64,000 nucleotides of DNA from Papaver somniferum (lineage: Eukaryota; Streptophyta; Magnoliopsida; Ranunculales; Papaveraceae): contig NC_039362.1 in NCBI RefSeq assembly GCF_003573695.1, positions 17,318,063 through 17,382,062 of the forward strand, given 5' to 3'. Below are positions 41,498-52,869 of this stretch, piece by piece. Each line of letters starts with the position of its first letter. Within the stretch, counting starts at the first letter, position 1. The position numbers and the translations under genes were made by a program. Under the pieces are notes generated by a model, which saw nothing but the letters and a program-made list of their open reading frames with translations, ran no database searches and was not told the origin of the DNA.

Positions 41498-42931
41498 TCA
41501 GATAAACGCCTTGAGCCAATTTTTGTGAATTACTTGTAGGGTTCTTCCATCTGTGTTGATCAATTTGTAGTATCCTCCGGCCACAGACTCAGCGACCATG
41601 AATGGTCCTTCCCAATTGGAGTTCCTTGTATAATGAAGACCGCGCTGAACTGCTTTGAGAACCAGGTCCCCTTCATGAAACTTGTTAGGCTTGGTCGATC
41701 GTGCCTTGAATATCTTTCGCTGGCTCGGAATTCCCTATTTGATGGAATTCCACGATTGTGGCTCATATGGACACTCGCGCAGAAGAGAGTATCCAGCATA
41801 GTGTTGATCATGCTTAGCCAAGTCTTCAGCAATAAACCTCTCGATGGAGCGACCGATTTGAAGAAGTTCTGAACCAAACCATTGAGTATAATATTGCTGA
41901 GGTGAAGCTACCCACTCGTAGCTTTTGATGACTACTAAATTGTTCATGGGGAGAAGTCCCTGGACCATAGTAGCGTATTTGATCATTGGTAATATTGGAG
42001 CAAGAGGAGGAATAAGACTTGCATGAGATCGAAACCTTCTGACAAAGGTGTGCGGATTTTCTCCAAGTTCCTGCGTAAGTCCCATCAGAGTTTTTACTTC
42101 TTCCAGATGCTCAAACGGTGGTGCATCCTCTGCTTCGTATTCCGACTCGGAATCCTTGTCAATGACAGGATGTGTTGAAGGCATCGTTATCCTTCCGGCA
42201 TGAATCCAAGTTCTTCCAAGGACCATGTCGTATCCAGGGTCTTCCCGGATTATGAAAAACTTGGCCTCAGTGTAGATCAATATTTCCGTAACTTTGAGAG
42301 TGATGAAGCCGTATGCGTCTCTGGAGATTCCTTCGTGGTCCCTAATTGCTATGGGAGCGTGGGTGGCTTCCTGTCGAGTAATACTAGCATCTCTGAGAGT
42401 TTTCAAAGGGATGATGTTGACAGCGGTACCAACATCTATGAACGCCTTTTTGAACTCATTTCCTTTAATGTGCACTGTGGTGAGCAGTCCCCAGTCATAC
42501 ATTTCTTTGTCGGTGACTGAAGATTCGGTGGTGGTTTCTTGGATCAGCAGACGTTTTCCGTACACGATATGGTTCAGTGCAGCAAACATGTCTTTCCTTT
42601 GAGATTTCGAAATATATAACAAATCGCAGACATGTTCGATCAGAGATTGAACCGATTCCTTGACGGGAGGTTCAGAGATGGTAAAAGTTCTGACTGGGAG
42701 GTCTTTTTTGTGCACTCCCTCAGTCCCCAGGTTGAGCTCTCCTGATTCGACCTTTTCCTTGAATATGCGCTTCAAAATTTTGCAATCACTTGTGGGATGG
42801 TTGACGTATCTATGGAAACGGCAATACCGAGGATTTTCCATGGCCTCTTCAGTTGGTTCCTTCTTGACATAAGGTAATTTGATTGCACCATCTTGAATCC
42901 AGGCATCGAGTAGTTCATTAACTTCTTCCAT
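41498..42931 (-). pseudogene. E4 zinc-knuckle/protease fused to integrase C-terminal tail
   Basis: One minus-strand frame from 42931 to the TGA at 41498, broken only by TAG 41737-41735. Near residues 36-53 is a Tat-type YCRFHRYVNHPTSDC element. Near residue 167 is the protease site AFIDVGTAVNIIP, with DVG where most relatives have DGG or DSG. A YDMVLGRTWIHAG block follows near 235. Then comes an unusual ~130-residue stretch (NPHTFVRRFRSHASLIPPLAP), itself Gag-like in style. After the TAG is FHEGDLVLKAVQRG...NWEGPFMV, the usual integrase tail. About 2.5 kb of RT, RNase H and integrase core expected between protease and tail is absent. Confidence 0.75.
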
Positions 42932-44176
42932 TGAACAGGGAAAATCAGGTGCTTCTGGATCTTCCGTATGCTGAGGAGGTATTTTCGAATTCTCCTTCTT
43001 GTGTGCCTTTGAAAGGGTGTAGGAAGTCTGCTTGAAGGTTGCAGGTTGTACTGCTTGTTGATCAAACGCCTGATTCCTCGAGTGTCTTTTGAATCCTCAG
43101 TCTTTGTAGACTTTGCTCTTTCCAAAAGAGCGGGTGCAGTGGTTGCCGACCTCTTCGCAGCTTCGTGAAGCTCTGAGAAAGTCTGGAATCGAAGGTTTTC
43201 TAGCAAGGCCCTGTAGACCGGGAGCATGCCATTGATGCACAAGTCCACCAGTTGTTGCTCCGTGACGTTTGGGTCATGACAATCCAGGGCTTGGACTCTG
43301 AACCTTTTCACATAATCATTGGGATTTTCACTGACCCTCTGAAACATCCTTCCAAGGTCGGAGAGGGTGACTTGTTCTGACACGAAGAAGTATTTCCTGT
43401 AGAATGCGTTAACCATTTCTCCCCAATTGTTGATAGTCCCTGGTGCGATGTTGTTATACCAGGTGTATGCTCTGCCTTTCAGAGATTTTGAGAATTCCTT
43501 GAGACGAACGACATGATTGTGTTCATGTTCTCCCAGGGATTCGAGAAAACGAGACATGTTCCCTAGCATTGCCAGTTCCATCATATAAGGTGAAGGTTGG
43601 AGAAACGTAACCTTTGGGGAGTGGAATCCTCTGCGTAGCGGCAGGATAAGGAGGTTGATGACGATGGACATGCGATGTTTTGTCTTTTCCACGGTTCTCC
43701 AAAAGGTGCTCCAGATCCTCGCGAGTGATGAAATTCGATGATCCCTTCGCTGATGAGTTGTCTGCAGCAGTTTTGTGGACTTCGTCGTCTTCTACTGTAT
43801 GGATTGGAATTACTTCAGGACGTCGTCTGAGGATTTCTCCTTCTCCTTTCCCTTCTCTTGAGTCTTTCTGACATCTTGTCAGTAAGAGTTTTGAGATAAT
43901 TACACAGCTCCTTCTGTGTAGCAGCCATGTCAGTCTGATTCTTTGCAAGAGTCTCCTGCGCTTTGATAAGATCAGCAATGGTAGGTGGTGGATCTCCTCT
44001 GACTTCTTCAGGGTGTCGTCCGGACAGTGGATGACCTTCGCGTGAGGAGGAGTAATGTCACCACCATCAGTGTTGGAGGTCGGAATTGTCTCCGGGATAT
44101 TCTGATTGTTGTTGTTGCTAGTGCTAGCACGGTTTGTGTTAGGATTCGTAACTGAACCTGACCTGAGATCAACCAT
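42932..44176 (-). pseudogene. gag: E4 Gag (Tat lineage), frameshifted
   Basis: The likely start is ATG 44176, 34 bases from the primer site. The frame opens with a Ser/Asn/Thr-rich N-terminus, shifts near 44010, and a second open frame covers 43523 onward (NFITREDLEHLLENRGKDK, then GYVSPTFTLYDGTGNAREH). A third frame (42772-43692) carries the capsid region: LKEFSKSLKGRAYTWYNNI, INNWGEMVNAFYRKYF and NPNDYVKRFRVQALDC, the Retrotrans_gag domain (PF03732). At least three indels break it. Gag would form the particle that packages E4 RNA. Confidence 0.8.
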
Positions 44177-44209
44177 CTTGTGAAATTGTGAGATTGCAAC
44201 CGAGAGAAT

Positions 44210-44228
44210 GATCTCCCTGTGGTCGCCA
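44210..44228 (-). promoter_or_regulatory. Probable primer binding site of E4
   Basis: The minus strand after the 5' LTR end (44232) reads GATTGGCGACCACAGGGAGATC. TGGCGAC at this place is typical of Tat-lineage elements, which use a primer different from Athila. The exact tRNA cannot be fixed by eye. Confidence 0.65.
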
Positions 44229-44231
44229 ATC

Positions 44232-47200
44232 TGTAGATGGGGAAAAACGATTTGCTGGTTTTTAAGGAATTGAGGAGACGTACGGAGGAGACTCCTCGAA
44301 CCGAGCGAAATGTTAAACCTCACACAGATGCACCGCTGCAAAGGGGGTGCTTTAGATTCGAGAGATCAATCTGTAGTACTCCGGCCTAAATCAAGACAAT
44401 GACCGTTCCAGAGTAAATTCGGTCACAAGAGAGGATGGGTTGATCTGTAGGAGGGAAGCTGAGAAATGTGTGGAATCAATGGTAATCAAAGATTGTGGGT
44501 GTGTGAATTCTGAATACGATAAGCTCTGAGTGATTGAAATTGCTCAATTGAGAGTAGTTGCTCAATTGATGAGTTGATGATCTCGTGTTGTCATGACGTG
44601 AGATTGATGATACTGATGATGATGATTCAATCATGATTCAGAGACTTATTTATATTGCTGGAATTTAGACACCATGATTCCATGAAGTGTGACAGTTGAT
44701 GGAATCAAGGAGTGGGGAAGTGGAGATCGTGTTTGAAACCAGTTGCTCAACGTGTGGAGACTTGGTCGATTTTCCACCCACTACCTCGTGAATTCCTTCA
44801 ACTGATTGCACGACTTGCTCACATTCCATCGTGTGTTTGAACACACGTGCCGTAGACCGCCAGACCAAAACCCTAAGTGATATCCCCCCAAGTGACACGA
44901 TTGACGTCTCGTGGTTGTTAGTCAATTGATGACTTCGTGGTTTGATGGGACGATGAGTCCATGTAGTTGCTGAGTTGAACATGATGTTCTGAAACTCATG
45001 AATTGAACATGTCATGAGACAGAGGTATAGTTCTTACGATGAAGTGAGCAAGTATTGCTCATTCGATGGATCGTTGAATATTGATTGTTGAACCAATATT
45101 CCTTGGTTTGAGCAAATATTTATCATCTGAGCAAGTGTTGCTCATGTGATGAATTGTTGAATATTTGATCGTCTGAGCATGTGTTGCTCATCTGATGGAT
45201 TATTGGCAGCGTACCAAAATATTAATTAGAATACTGGTCGTTGAACCGAGCATAATTAATAAATTAATGACCATGAGGTCGTCGTAAAATTATTAAGGTT
45301 GGAATCTGGAATGATGATCCTTGGATTCAGAAACCCTAATTTGATCAATTGATGATCAATTCATGGTTCGTCAGAATTTAACCATGGGACGAAGGAGGGA
45401 GCGACTACATGGGACCGTGGATCAACCATGTAGTGTCCATATGCTCACGTGAGCAAATACGAAGAACTCCTGAAGAGTTGACGATTTGTTGGTGGAAGAA
45501 TGATTAAATGCTGGCTTAATCATTTATTCAAAATGCTCGTCTGAGCCTTAGGTGAGAAAACCTAATTAATTATGACGAGGCGAGGGACCGACCATGGAGT
45601 CATGAAACCGGCCCTGGGTTGTCACGTGACCGCCTGACGATCACTTCATGAAAATCCAAAGTGTTTGGAAGAGTTTTGGACCTAATACGAGCAATTGTGC
45701 AAATTAGGTCAAAACTGTGAAAATTGATGGGACCGGCTTCCGTGAGCCAAAGAGCCAATCTTGGTCGGTCAAGATAGCGTGCTCGTGTCCCCAAGGTCCG
45801 CGTCTCAGTCCTGAGAATTTTGATATTTTCTGGCGTGCAATTGAGCATCCATTCGAGAAAATATGCCAAAATTAGGGTTTCGACGAAACTGAGGAAAACA
45901 CCATGAGATGATGAAAAATAAAATAAGGAATGAGGAGGCGTGGGACCGCCGTGGTCAAGGCATGGTCGGCCGGTCGTGACCACGGTCCCGTGGTGCCTTT
46001 TCCTTAATTTTATAATATTTTGATGATTTTATGAAAAATTCATGAATTTTGAGAAATTTGATGAATTTAGGGAGTTTCCATGAATTGAAGGAGTTTTCAT
46101 GAGTTCAGGAAGCAAAAAATATTAAAATAATAAAAACAAGGGCGTGTGGGACCGTGGAGGCATGGCCGGCCGGCTTGGGCCGGTCCCACGAGTTTCCCTA
46201 ATTTTTTTATTTTTTAGGTATTTTGATGATTTGAGGGAATTTTTCCTAATTTGAGAGAAATACCATGAAATCAAGGAATTTGATGAATTCAAGGAAAACT
46301 AATAATAAATAATAAAACAAAGGGGCGTGTGGGACCGGCTAGGGCATGGCCGGGCGGCCAAGGCCCGGTCGCACAAGTTTTCATAATTTATTTTATTTTA
46401 TTATTATTTGATGATTTGTGCAAAAATACCATGAAATCAAGGAGTTTTTTCATGAAATTAGAGAAATAATAATAATAATAATAAAAATAATAAGGAACCG
46501 TGGGTGTGGGGCCGGTTGAGACCAAGGCATGGCCGGTTGGCCAGTGGTCACGCCCCACACTCCTTTTTTTCATTTTATATTATTTTTTATGGATTTATGG
46601 AAGTACCATGAAACCGAGGAGTTTCCTCGAGACAAAGGAGATTTGATAAAATGAGAGAATTTTCATCAAATCATGGAAAATAATAAAAATGCATTAAAAA
46701 TATAAAACTGGCGTGGGATTGACAACGACACGGTCGGTTGGTCGTGTGTCCGTGCTCCCATCACCCTGGTCAATATTTTTAATTATTTATTATTTTCTTC
46801 TCTATTTTGCATAGGTTCATCTTTTCGTTGTATTTTTGAAATACTCGTTCGTGCGGTGACTGTTATTGTATCGTCGTTGAATACACCTTCACCATTTGAA
46901 TCGGGGCTTACTTAGAGGTAGCTCAGACGCCCGATTGTTGATTATTTATTACTAATTGTTGAATCCAGTGGAGAATAATTCACAAAACTGAGTAATAAGA
47001 TGTTTATTATTAATTCATAGGATCAGCTGAGGATTCGACTACGAATTTAGAATAATAAAGTGAGCATTACCATTCCATGGGATCGTAGATTCGACCATAA
47101 AATCGGAGTAATAAAGATTTATTTATTACCATTTATGAGACCAGTTGTGGATTCAATCATGAAATCGGAGTAATGAGATAATATAGTTATTGCTATTCTA

Positions 47201-47708
47201 TGAGATCAAGCCGTGGATTCGATCATAGAATCAGAACAATTGTTATTGCCATTCCATGGGACCAGTCGTGGATTCGACCATGGAATAAGAGCAATTGTAA
47301 TTAGGAATAATTAACTTTGTGGCTCTATACTAGCAGAGCAAGCTGTCTAGGAGCATTAATTATCCCGATATGAGCTTATCGGTAAGTCATATCCTTTATA
47401 TAGTCAGGGTAAACTCGTTATTTGTTCCTGAAGACGTTATCACTCTATACTAGCAGAGCAAGCTGTCTAGGAGCCGTCCATCACGTGATGCTATATAGAA
47501 ATAATCACTGAAAGTATTCAGTATTCATGAGATACGCCGTTTTCCAGTCGTGAGACTACATATCTACATGCACTCTGAGAGAAAGTACTCTCTGTTGAGA
47601 ATTCGATGAGAGACCCATGTCTCGATACTCACGTCTGATTGCTGAATCAGAGCTTCGTATAATTATGAGTTTACGAATTTAGACTTTGTCGAAAATCCAC
47701 CATCTACA
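44232..47708 (-). repeat. 5' LTR of E4 (3477 bp, without insertions)
   Basis: On the minus strand it runs from TGTAGATGG (47708) to CCATCTACA (44232); the two ends are 9-bp inverted repeats. GAAGT (47709-47713) is the target duplication. A TATA-like AATATAAATAAG lies at 44656-44645. Repeats with GGATTCGACCATGAAATC words at 46990-47300 and several GTGGGACCG...GGCCGG blocks (45930-46560) give it an internally repetitive build. The frames here are shadows. Confidence 0.92.
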
Positions 47709-47713
47709 GAAGT

Positions 47714-48209
47714 ATATTCATGAAAATTTTTCGTGAATCGAAAGGGAAATCAATAGGCTTATTGGTTCGGCTATTCATTGCATATCTTTGGATGACCAAT
47801 ATTTGTGAGTTGGTAGAACTGACCTTAACTCGGGTTATGTATCTTGGTAGATTTATGATTTTGTATGACCGGTCTTGGTAATTGGTGTAACCGATCCTAA
47901 GTAATCACCATATGATTGTATGATCTATCTTTGTAATTGGTGTGACCGATCATAAGTGTTATGTGAACGATCCTTTTAATTGGTGCAACCGGTCCTGTTT
48001 ACTAGTGTGACCGATCACAAGTAGATACCATGTGTAGAGGGAACCCATCCTTCTAATTGGTGTAACCAGTCCTGGTATCTGGTGTGACCGATCACATGTA
48101 TGTACTATATTTAGATATAACCGATCCTGGTGATTGGTATAACCGATCTGAACCCATATATATGACTTGGAAATACCGATCACAAATAACCATTGTGATT
48201 TGGTATAAC
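47714..48209 (+). repeat. Solo LTR L, segment 3, with minisatellite
   Basis: L resumes after E4 (ATATTCATGAAAATTTTTCG, as in the minus-strand copy near 51770). From 47860 to 48180 there are at least six imperfect units of about 35-60 bp containing ATTGGTGTAACCGATCCT or GTGTGACCGATCACAAGT. The segment ends ATAAC (48205-48209), the target duplication of E5. Confidence 0.85.
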
Positions 48210-49436
48210 TATTAGAGCACTGCTCGGTCGAACTCGCAAGCGTTGCTATCTCAAGTCTTGATTTCTAGTCTACTTATAGTGATGCCTCGGACTAGGATAG
48301 ATTGTGTAGTTGAGCATTAGACTTCATGGCGTTTATCAATTGAAGACGAAGAATTACTAAGGAGAGCTTGTGGAACTTCATCAACAAAAGGTATGTGGAG
48401 ACTAAAACTCATCAATCACTTGGAAAGTCTATTTCTACTCTATCTCATATATTGAGATAAAAATCGTATTGCTATAGTTTTTCGATTATGCACATTGGAG
48501 ATTTCAAGCGGAGTTTAACTCACTTACATATTCATCGGTCTATCAATATCGATTTCATCCGAGACCTCTTATTTAATTGCTCATTGAATGAGCATTCTCG
48601 ATATTATGCCTTGAAGAGGACTTCAACCTCCACGCTCTTCAGCACGAGATTTTGAGTCTCGCGTGTCTACCATTTTACCATCAAGGAAAATATGTGTTGG
48701 TAAGCTTTCGCTTCAACCAAGTTCGTCTTACATTCTTGACGAACTTGAATCTAATCAGGATTTCATCTAACAGTGAATATTGAACGTTTTGTTACCAGGG
48801 TAACTAAGATTGCAAACCCTGATTTCAAAACTATATAAAGGAGAACACTAGCAACTTGGAAACCTAATCCCCACACCTCATGTGTGATACTAGTTGCGAC
48901 TAGAGTCGATTCTCCTTTATCCTTAGGTTTTTTACGAAACCCTGTAGGTTAACGACTTGAAGACTTCATTGGGATTGTGAAGCCAGACCCAACTATTTTC
49001 TCTGTAGTTGCGTGTTCTGATCTTACTTTTATTATCGTTATTGAGTATCATCTTTGCTAAGATTTGCTTGAGATTTATCTCTGATAGTTAAGATTAAAAT
49101 TAGTCACAAACATCTTCGTCTTATCATTTGTGATTCCATAATATATTGTTTCGTTAATCGATTAAGATTATTGTGAGGTGATTGATATTTCTAGGTTGTT
49201 CTTCGGGAATATAAGTCTGGTATATCAATTGGTTCCTGTTCACCTTGATTTATCAAAAGACATAACAAAACTCATAGGTATTTCTGTGGGAGACAGATTT
49301 ATCTATTCCAATAGACTTTTCTGTGTGAGACAGATTTTTTTATCAAGTCTTCGACTTTGGGTCGTAGCAACTCTTGGTTGTGGGTGATATCAGCTAAGGG
49401 AATCAAGTGCGCAGAATCCTGCTGGGGTTCAGAGAC
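48210..49436 (+). repeat. 5' LTR of E5, first part
   Basis: Begins TATTAGAGCACTGCTCGG, the family start with one changed base. TATA box TATATAAAG at 48832-48840. Compared with the intact M1 LTR it lacks about 0.75-0.95 kb at the junction near 48750. Ends at the insertion site of the next element (GTAAG, 49437-49441). Confidence 0.85.
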
Positions 49437-49441
49437 GTAAG

Positions 49442-52265
49442 TAAAAAGGCGAGGGTGCCCAAATATACCCCAAGCTAAAACTTTTCCTACCTATAAGTCC
49501 TTTCTCCAAAATTGATTGTCTATGGACTGAGTCGATACAATACAACTAATTGGTTCACACTTCGTGTGATCGTCGATGGATACGAGATCGAGACAATACA
49601 ACAACGAAGTATGTTTACTTGATATAAAGGTTCGGACTTAACCAAACACAATAGTATTGCTTATCAAGTAAATAGGAATTAACGTTTGTGTAATTTACTT
49701 TAATTATAATAAGACGATTATAATGCGGAAAATAAAAGTAAATGACACAGCAAGATTTTGTTAACGAGAAAACCGCAAATGCAGAAAAACCCCGGGACCT
49801 TGTCCAGAATCGAGTACTCAGGATTAAGACGCTACACAAAATTACACCTAACTTCGTATAGTTGAGACCACGTAACTGACCCTATAGTTCACTTAGTTCC
49901 ATCTGTATTACCCCGCCTCCAACTTATAAATAAGTCAGGTACTTGGAGCAATTCCTTTGGTTCGTATTCCAAATAGTAAAGGAACAACAAATCTGTTTGG
50001 TATCAACTCTATTCAACCAAGTGATATGAGTCGGACAAAGGAGCTTCCGTTTATCTTAACATAAACTCCTTCATCAGGTCCTTAGATCTATCTTATGTTC
50101 AATCACCCAAAGGTAATCGTTTAAGATTAAACCAACAACACCTTTAATCCGAAGAACCGTGTTGATGCCGATCTACTCAATTAATCAATCCAATCTACCA
50201 CAAGGATAAACCGATTATTAATTGGATCCTCTTTTACCGAAACAAGTATTGTGCACACCAAAGATTATAAAACCCAAGTCAGATCTTCAATATCTTCTTT
50301 GTCTTCAAATCTTCTTAAATCTTCAATAAAAACTTGCACACAATCACTTGAATCTCTTGTGATCAATCACACACAGAACGAAGTCTGTTAACAATGGATT
50401 ATCACAAGATCGTCTTTAGAACTAACAACAGTCTAAAGATCCATGTAGAAACTTTGAACTAGTTTGAGTAAATCTTATATCAGAAGAGAAGATTCTCAAG
50501 AATAAACAAACTAGGTGCAATCATATTTCAACCACCGTTAGTCAATCAAATCAATCGAAAACAAAAATAAACCGCAATTATCTAGTTTCCCACCAACGGG
50601 TCGCGATGGAGCTTCTCAATCCCAAAGAAGACTTTAAATTGAGCGGCCGTAAGAGATTTCGCATAAATAGGTCACTCTCCTCTCCGAATAAGCGGCTACA
50701 CCAGTAACAACAACAAAAGAGTAAATCTATTGTTACGGAGGATTAGTTTGCTAGAAAGGCAAACTTCGTGTATTTATAGACAAGGAAGTTTGGACACCAA
50801 GGAATTTCCAAAACCGAAAATGTTCTCAAGATATTCATTAAAGCACAAATTCGGTTTCCATAATTCCTGGAAATGCTCTGTCCAAAAATAACGATCGAAG
50901 TCTCTCGGAAAATCTAATTAGTAAATGCACATTACTAATTTTGTAATTTCCCTACAAAATGAAATTAATAACCTTAATTAAAAGATTCTTAACTTACTTA
51001 TGTTTCAATCATGGGATTCTCTTCCCTTAGCCGTTAAGGAATATCTTTGAAAAATTATAGAAATAAACATTCACAGCACATGTTCAAAGTTTGTCGACAT
51101 CTTTACTTTGTAAGTTCTCTTTCATACTTACAACCTTGAAACTGATTTTCCACACTTCCAAACAAGTTTAGAATTGGTTCATATGACTTTCAAGAACTAT
51201 GTGATTGATCATACCAACATTCAATCACAATCACGGGTTTAACGGTTCTACCAAAAAAAGTTTCGGTTCTACCTCCATGTGAGTACTGTGCATAGTCACA
51301 TTAGCTTTCCAAAAATTCGGTTGACTAGGTAATAGGATTGGTTCCCCACATATATATGGTATCTAACTTATATGTGTTGCACATGTCCATAGGATCGGTT
51401 CCCCATTGCCTAGGAACGTGTTGCACATGTCCATAGGATCGGATACCCTTTCTGCTATAAACCTTGATGCACCCTATACAAGGATCGGTTCCCCTTGATG
51501 TACTGCACCACTTACTAGGATCGATTCCCCTTTCCCAAAAGTTGTCAGACATACAAACCCGATCATACCACAGGTGATTGCCTAAGATCGGTTTTACTAA
51601 TAAAACTTATACCAATACATAAGTCAGGCCTTTGTGAATATTTCTACCAAGAACACAACAAGTTGTGAGCGGTTATACTCTACCAAACATATTGGTTGTT
51701 CATAAGATATGCAATGAATAACAAAACCAATAACGCCTGGAAATTTCCTTTTCGGTCCACAAACAAGTTTATGAACTTACTTCCTTAGAACACATGTAAA
51801 CATTGTTCCCTAGGATGAAATCCTCACCTCATACCCATACATAAACACAATAGCATTCAAATGATTATGGTGATGTATTATCTACAAAGTTTAATGATTA
51901 AGCAATAAACCTCGTATTGTATTCCTTAATACTATGTCTATCTAGAGTTCAAATATTCTTCGCAGTTATGTTTTCAATATGCACGACTTGAAATATACGT
52001 TAGGGAATGAAATAGTTCAAGTCAAATATCACTAAACTCAAGTGGAAGGATGATTGTTGTCGTTGTAGCTCCTTGATTCTTCACATCTTCAAGTCTTCGC
52101 AATACTTGTAATGTCTGATATCCTAATACTTTGAAACTAACCTATACAAAGTTGACTCTAGTACATAATCAAGCGACTCTAAACATGAGTTTTTATTCAC
52201 TAAAATATGAAAATCAAACTTGACATACCAACGCTTGGTGGGTTCAACCGAGCCATGCTCTAACA
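49442..52265 (-). mobile_element. Copia solo LTR (L family) inside the E5 LTR
   Basis: On the minus strand it starts TGTTAGAGCATGGCTCGG (52265) and ends at 49442 (TTTTTA where TTTTCA is expected). GTAAG flanks both sides (49437-49441 and 52266-52270). At 2824 bases it matches the summed length of the four L segments (about 2.81 kb). It has a minisatellite with CCATAGGATCGGTTCCCC units at 51330-51540. No internal sequence or genes. Confidence 0.9.
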
Positions 52266-52270
52266 GTAAG

Positions 52271-52802
52271 GAGCGCAATTGTACCTTGATCAGTGTGAGA
52301 TTGATCAGGGCTCAACTACATTCCAGTTTGAAGTTCATTGGTAATAGGCTAGTGTCTGTAGCGGCTTAATACAGTGTGATGTTCAAATCTGGACTAGGTC
52401 TCGGGGTTTTTCTGCATTTGCGGTTTCCTCGTTAACAAATTTTTTGGTGTCTGTGTTATTTCTTTTCGGCACTATATTTTGTTATATAACTGAAATATCA
52501 CATGTTGTGGTTGAATCGATCAATTGGTAAATCCAACCTTTCGTTGTTGATTGAAATTGATTGATCCTTGAACATTGGTCTTTGGTACCGTTCAATTTAT
52601 TTCTCTTATATTCAATCAGGCTCGCAAATTCTTATTTGCTGATTGCAGATTGAATTGAGAAATTGAGATACAACTCTTGGATATAATTTTCTTGAGATTG
52701 AGTCTGACTGTCTAGTTGATTCTCTCAAAAGTATATTGGAGTTTGTCCATACAGGTTGCTAAGCGAAATATTGGGTGTGGTTTCTAGACCCCCGTTCTTT
52801 CA
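52271..52802 (+). repeat. 5' LTR of E5, last part
   Basis: Continues GAGCGCAATTG after the inserted solo LTR and ends CCCGTTCTTTCA, followed by the primer site. Homologous to 57046-57585. Confidence 0.87.
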
Positions 52803-52804
52803 AT

Positions 52805-52816
52805 TGGTATCAGAGC
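52805..52816 (+). promoter_or_regulatory. Primer binding site of E5 (initiator Met tRNA)
   Basis: TGGTATCAGAGC two bases after the LTR is the standard primer site of plant copia elements, complementary to the 3' end of initiator tRNA-Met. Confidence 0.93.
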
Positions 52817-52869
52817 AGGAAAACACGTTAAAGACCTCATAAGTCCGTGTTTGTAGTAATCTGATTATT

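Larger units (their letters stand above)
30382..47708 (-). mobile_element. E4: Tat-lineage Ty3/gypsy element with antisense PMD gene
   Basis: LTRs 30382-36226 (with later insertions) and 44232-47708 share the ends TGTAGATGG/CCATCTACA. Target duplication GAAGT flanks both sides. Orientation is minus: a primer site lies left of the right LTR and a polypurine tract right of the left LTR. Gag and protease are Tat-like (CRFHRYVNHPTSDC zinc-knuckle type). Reverse transcriptase, RNase H and the integrase core are absent, so it is non-autonomous. The part next to the 3' LTR is occupied by an opposite-strand PMD gene. The element is 17.3 kb, of which about 2.4 kb are later insertions. Confidence 0.9.
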
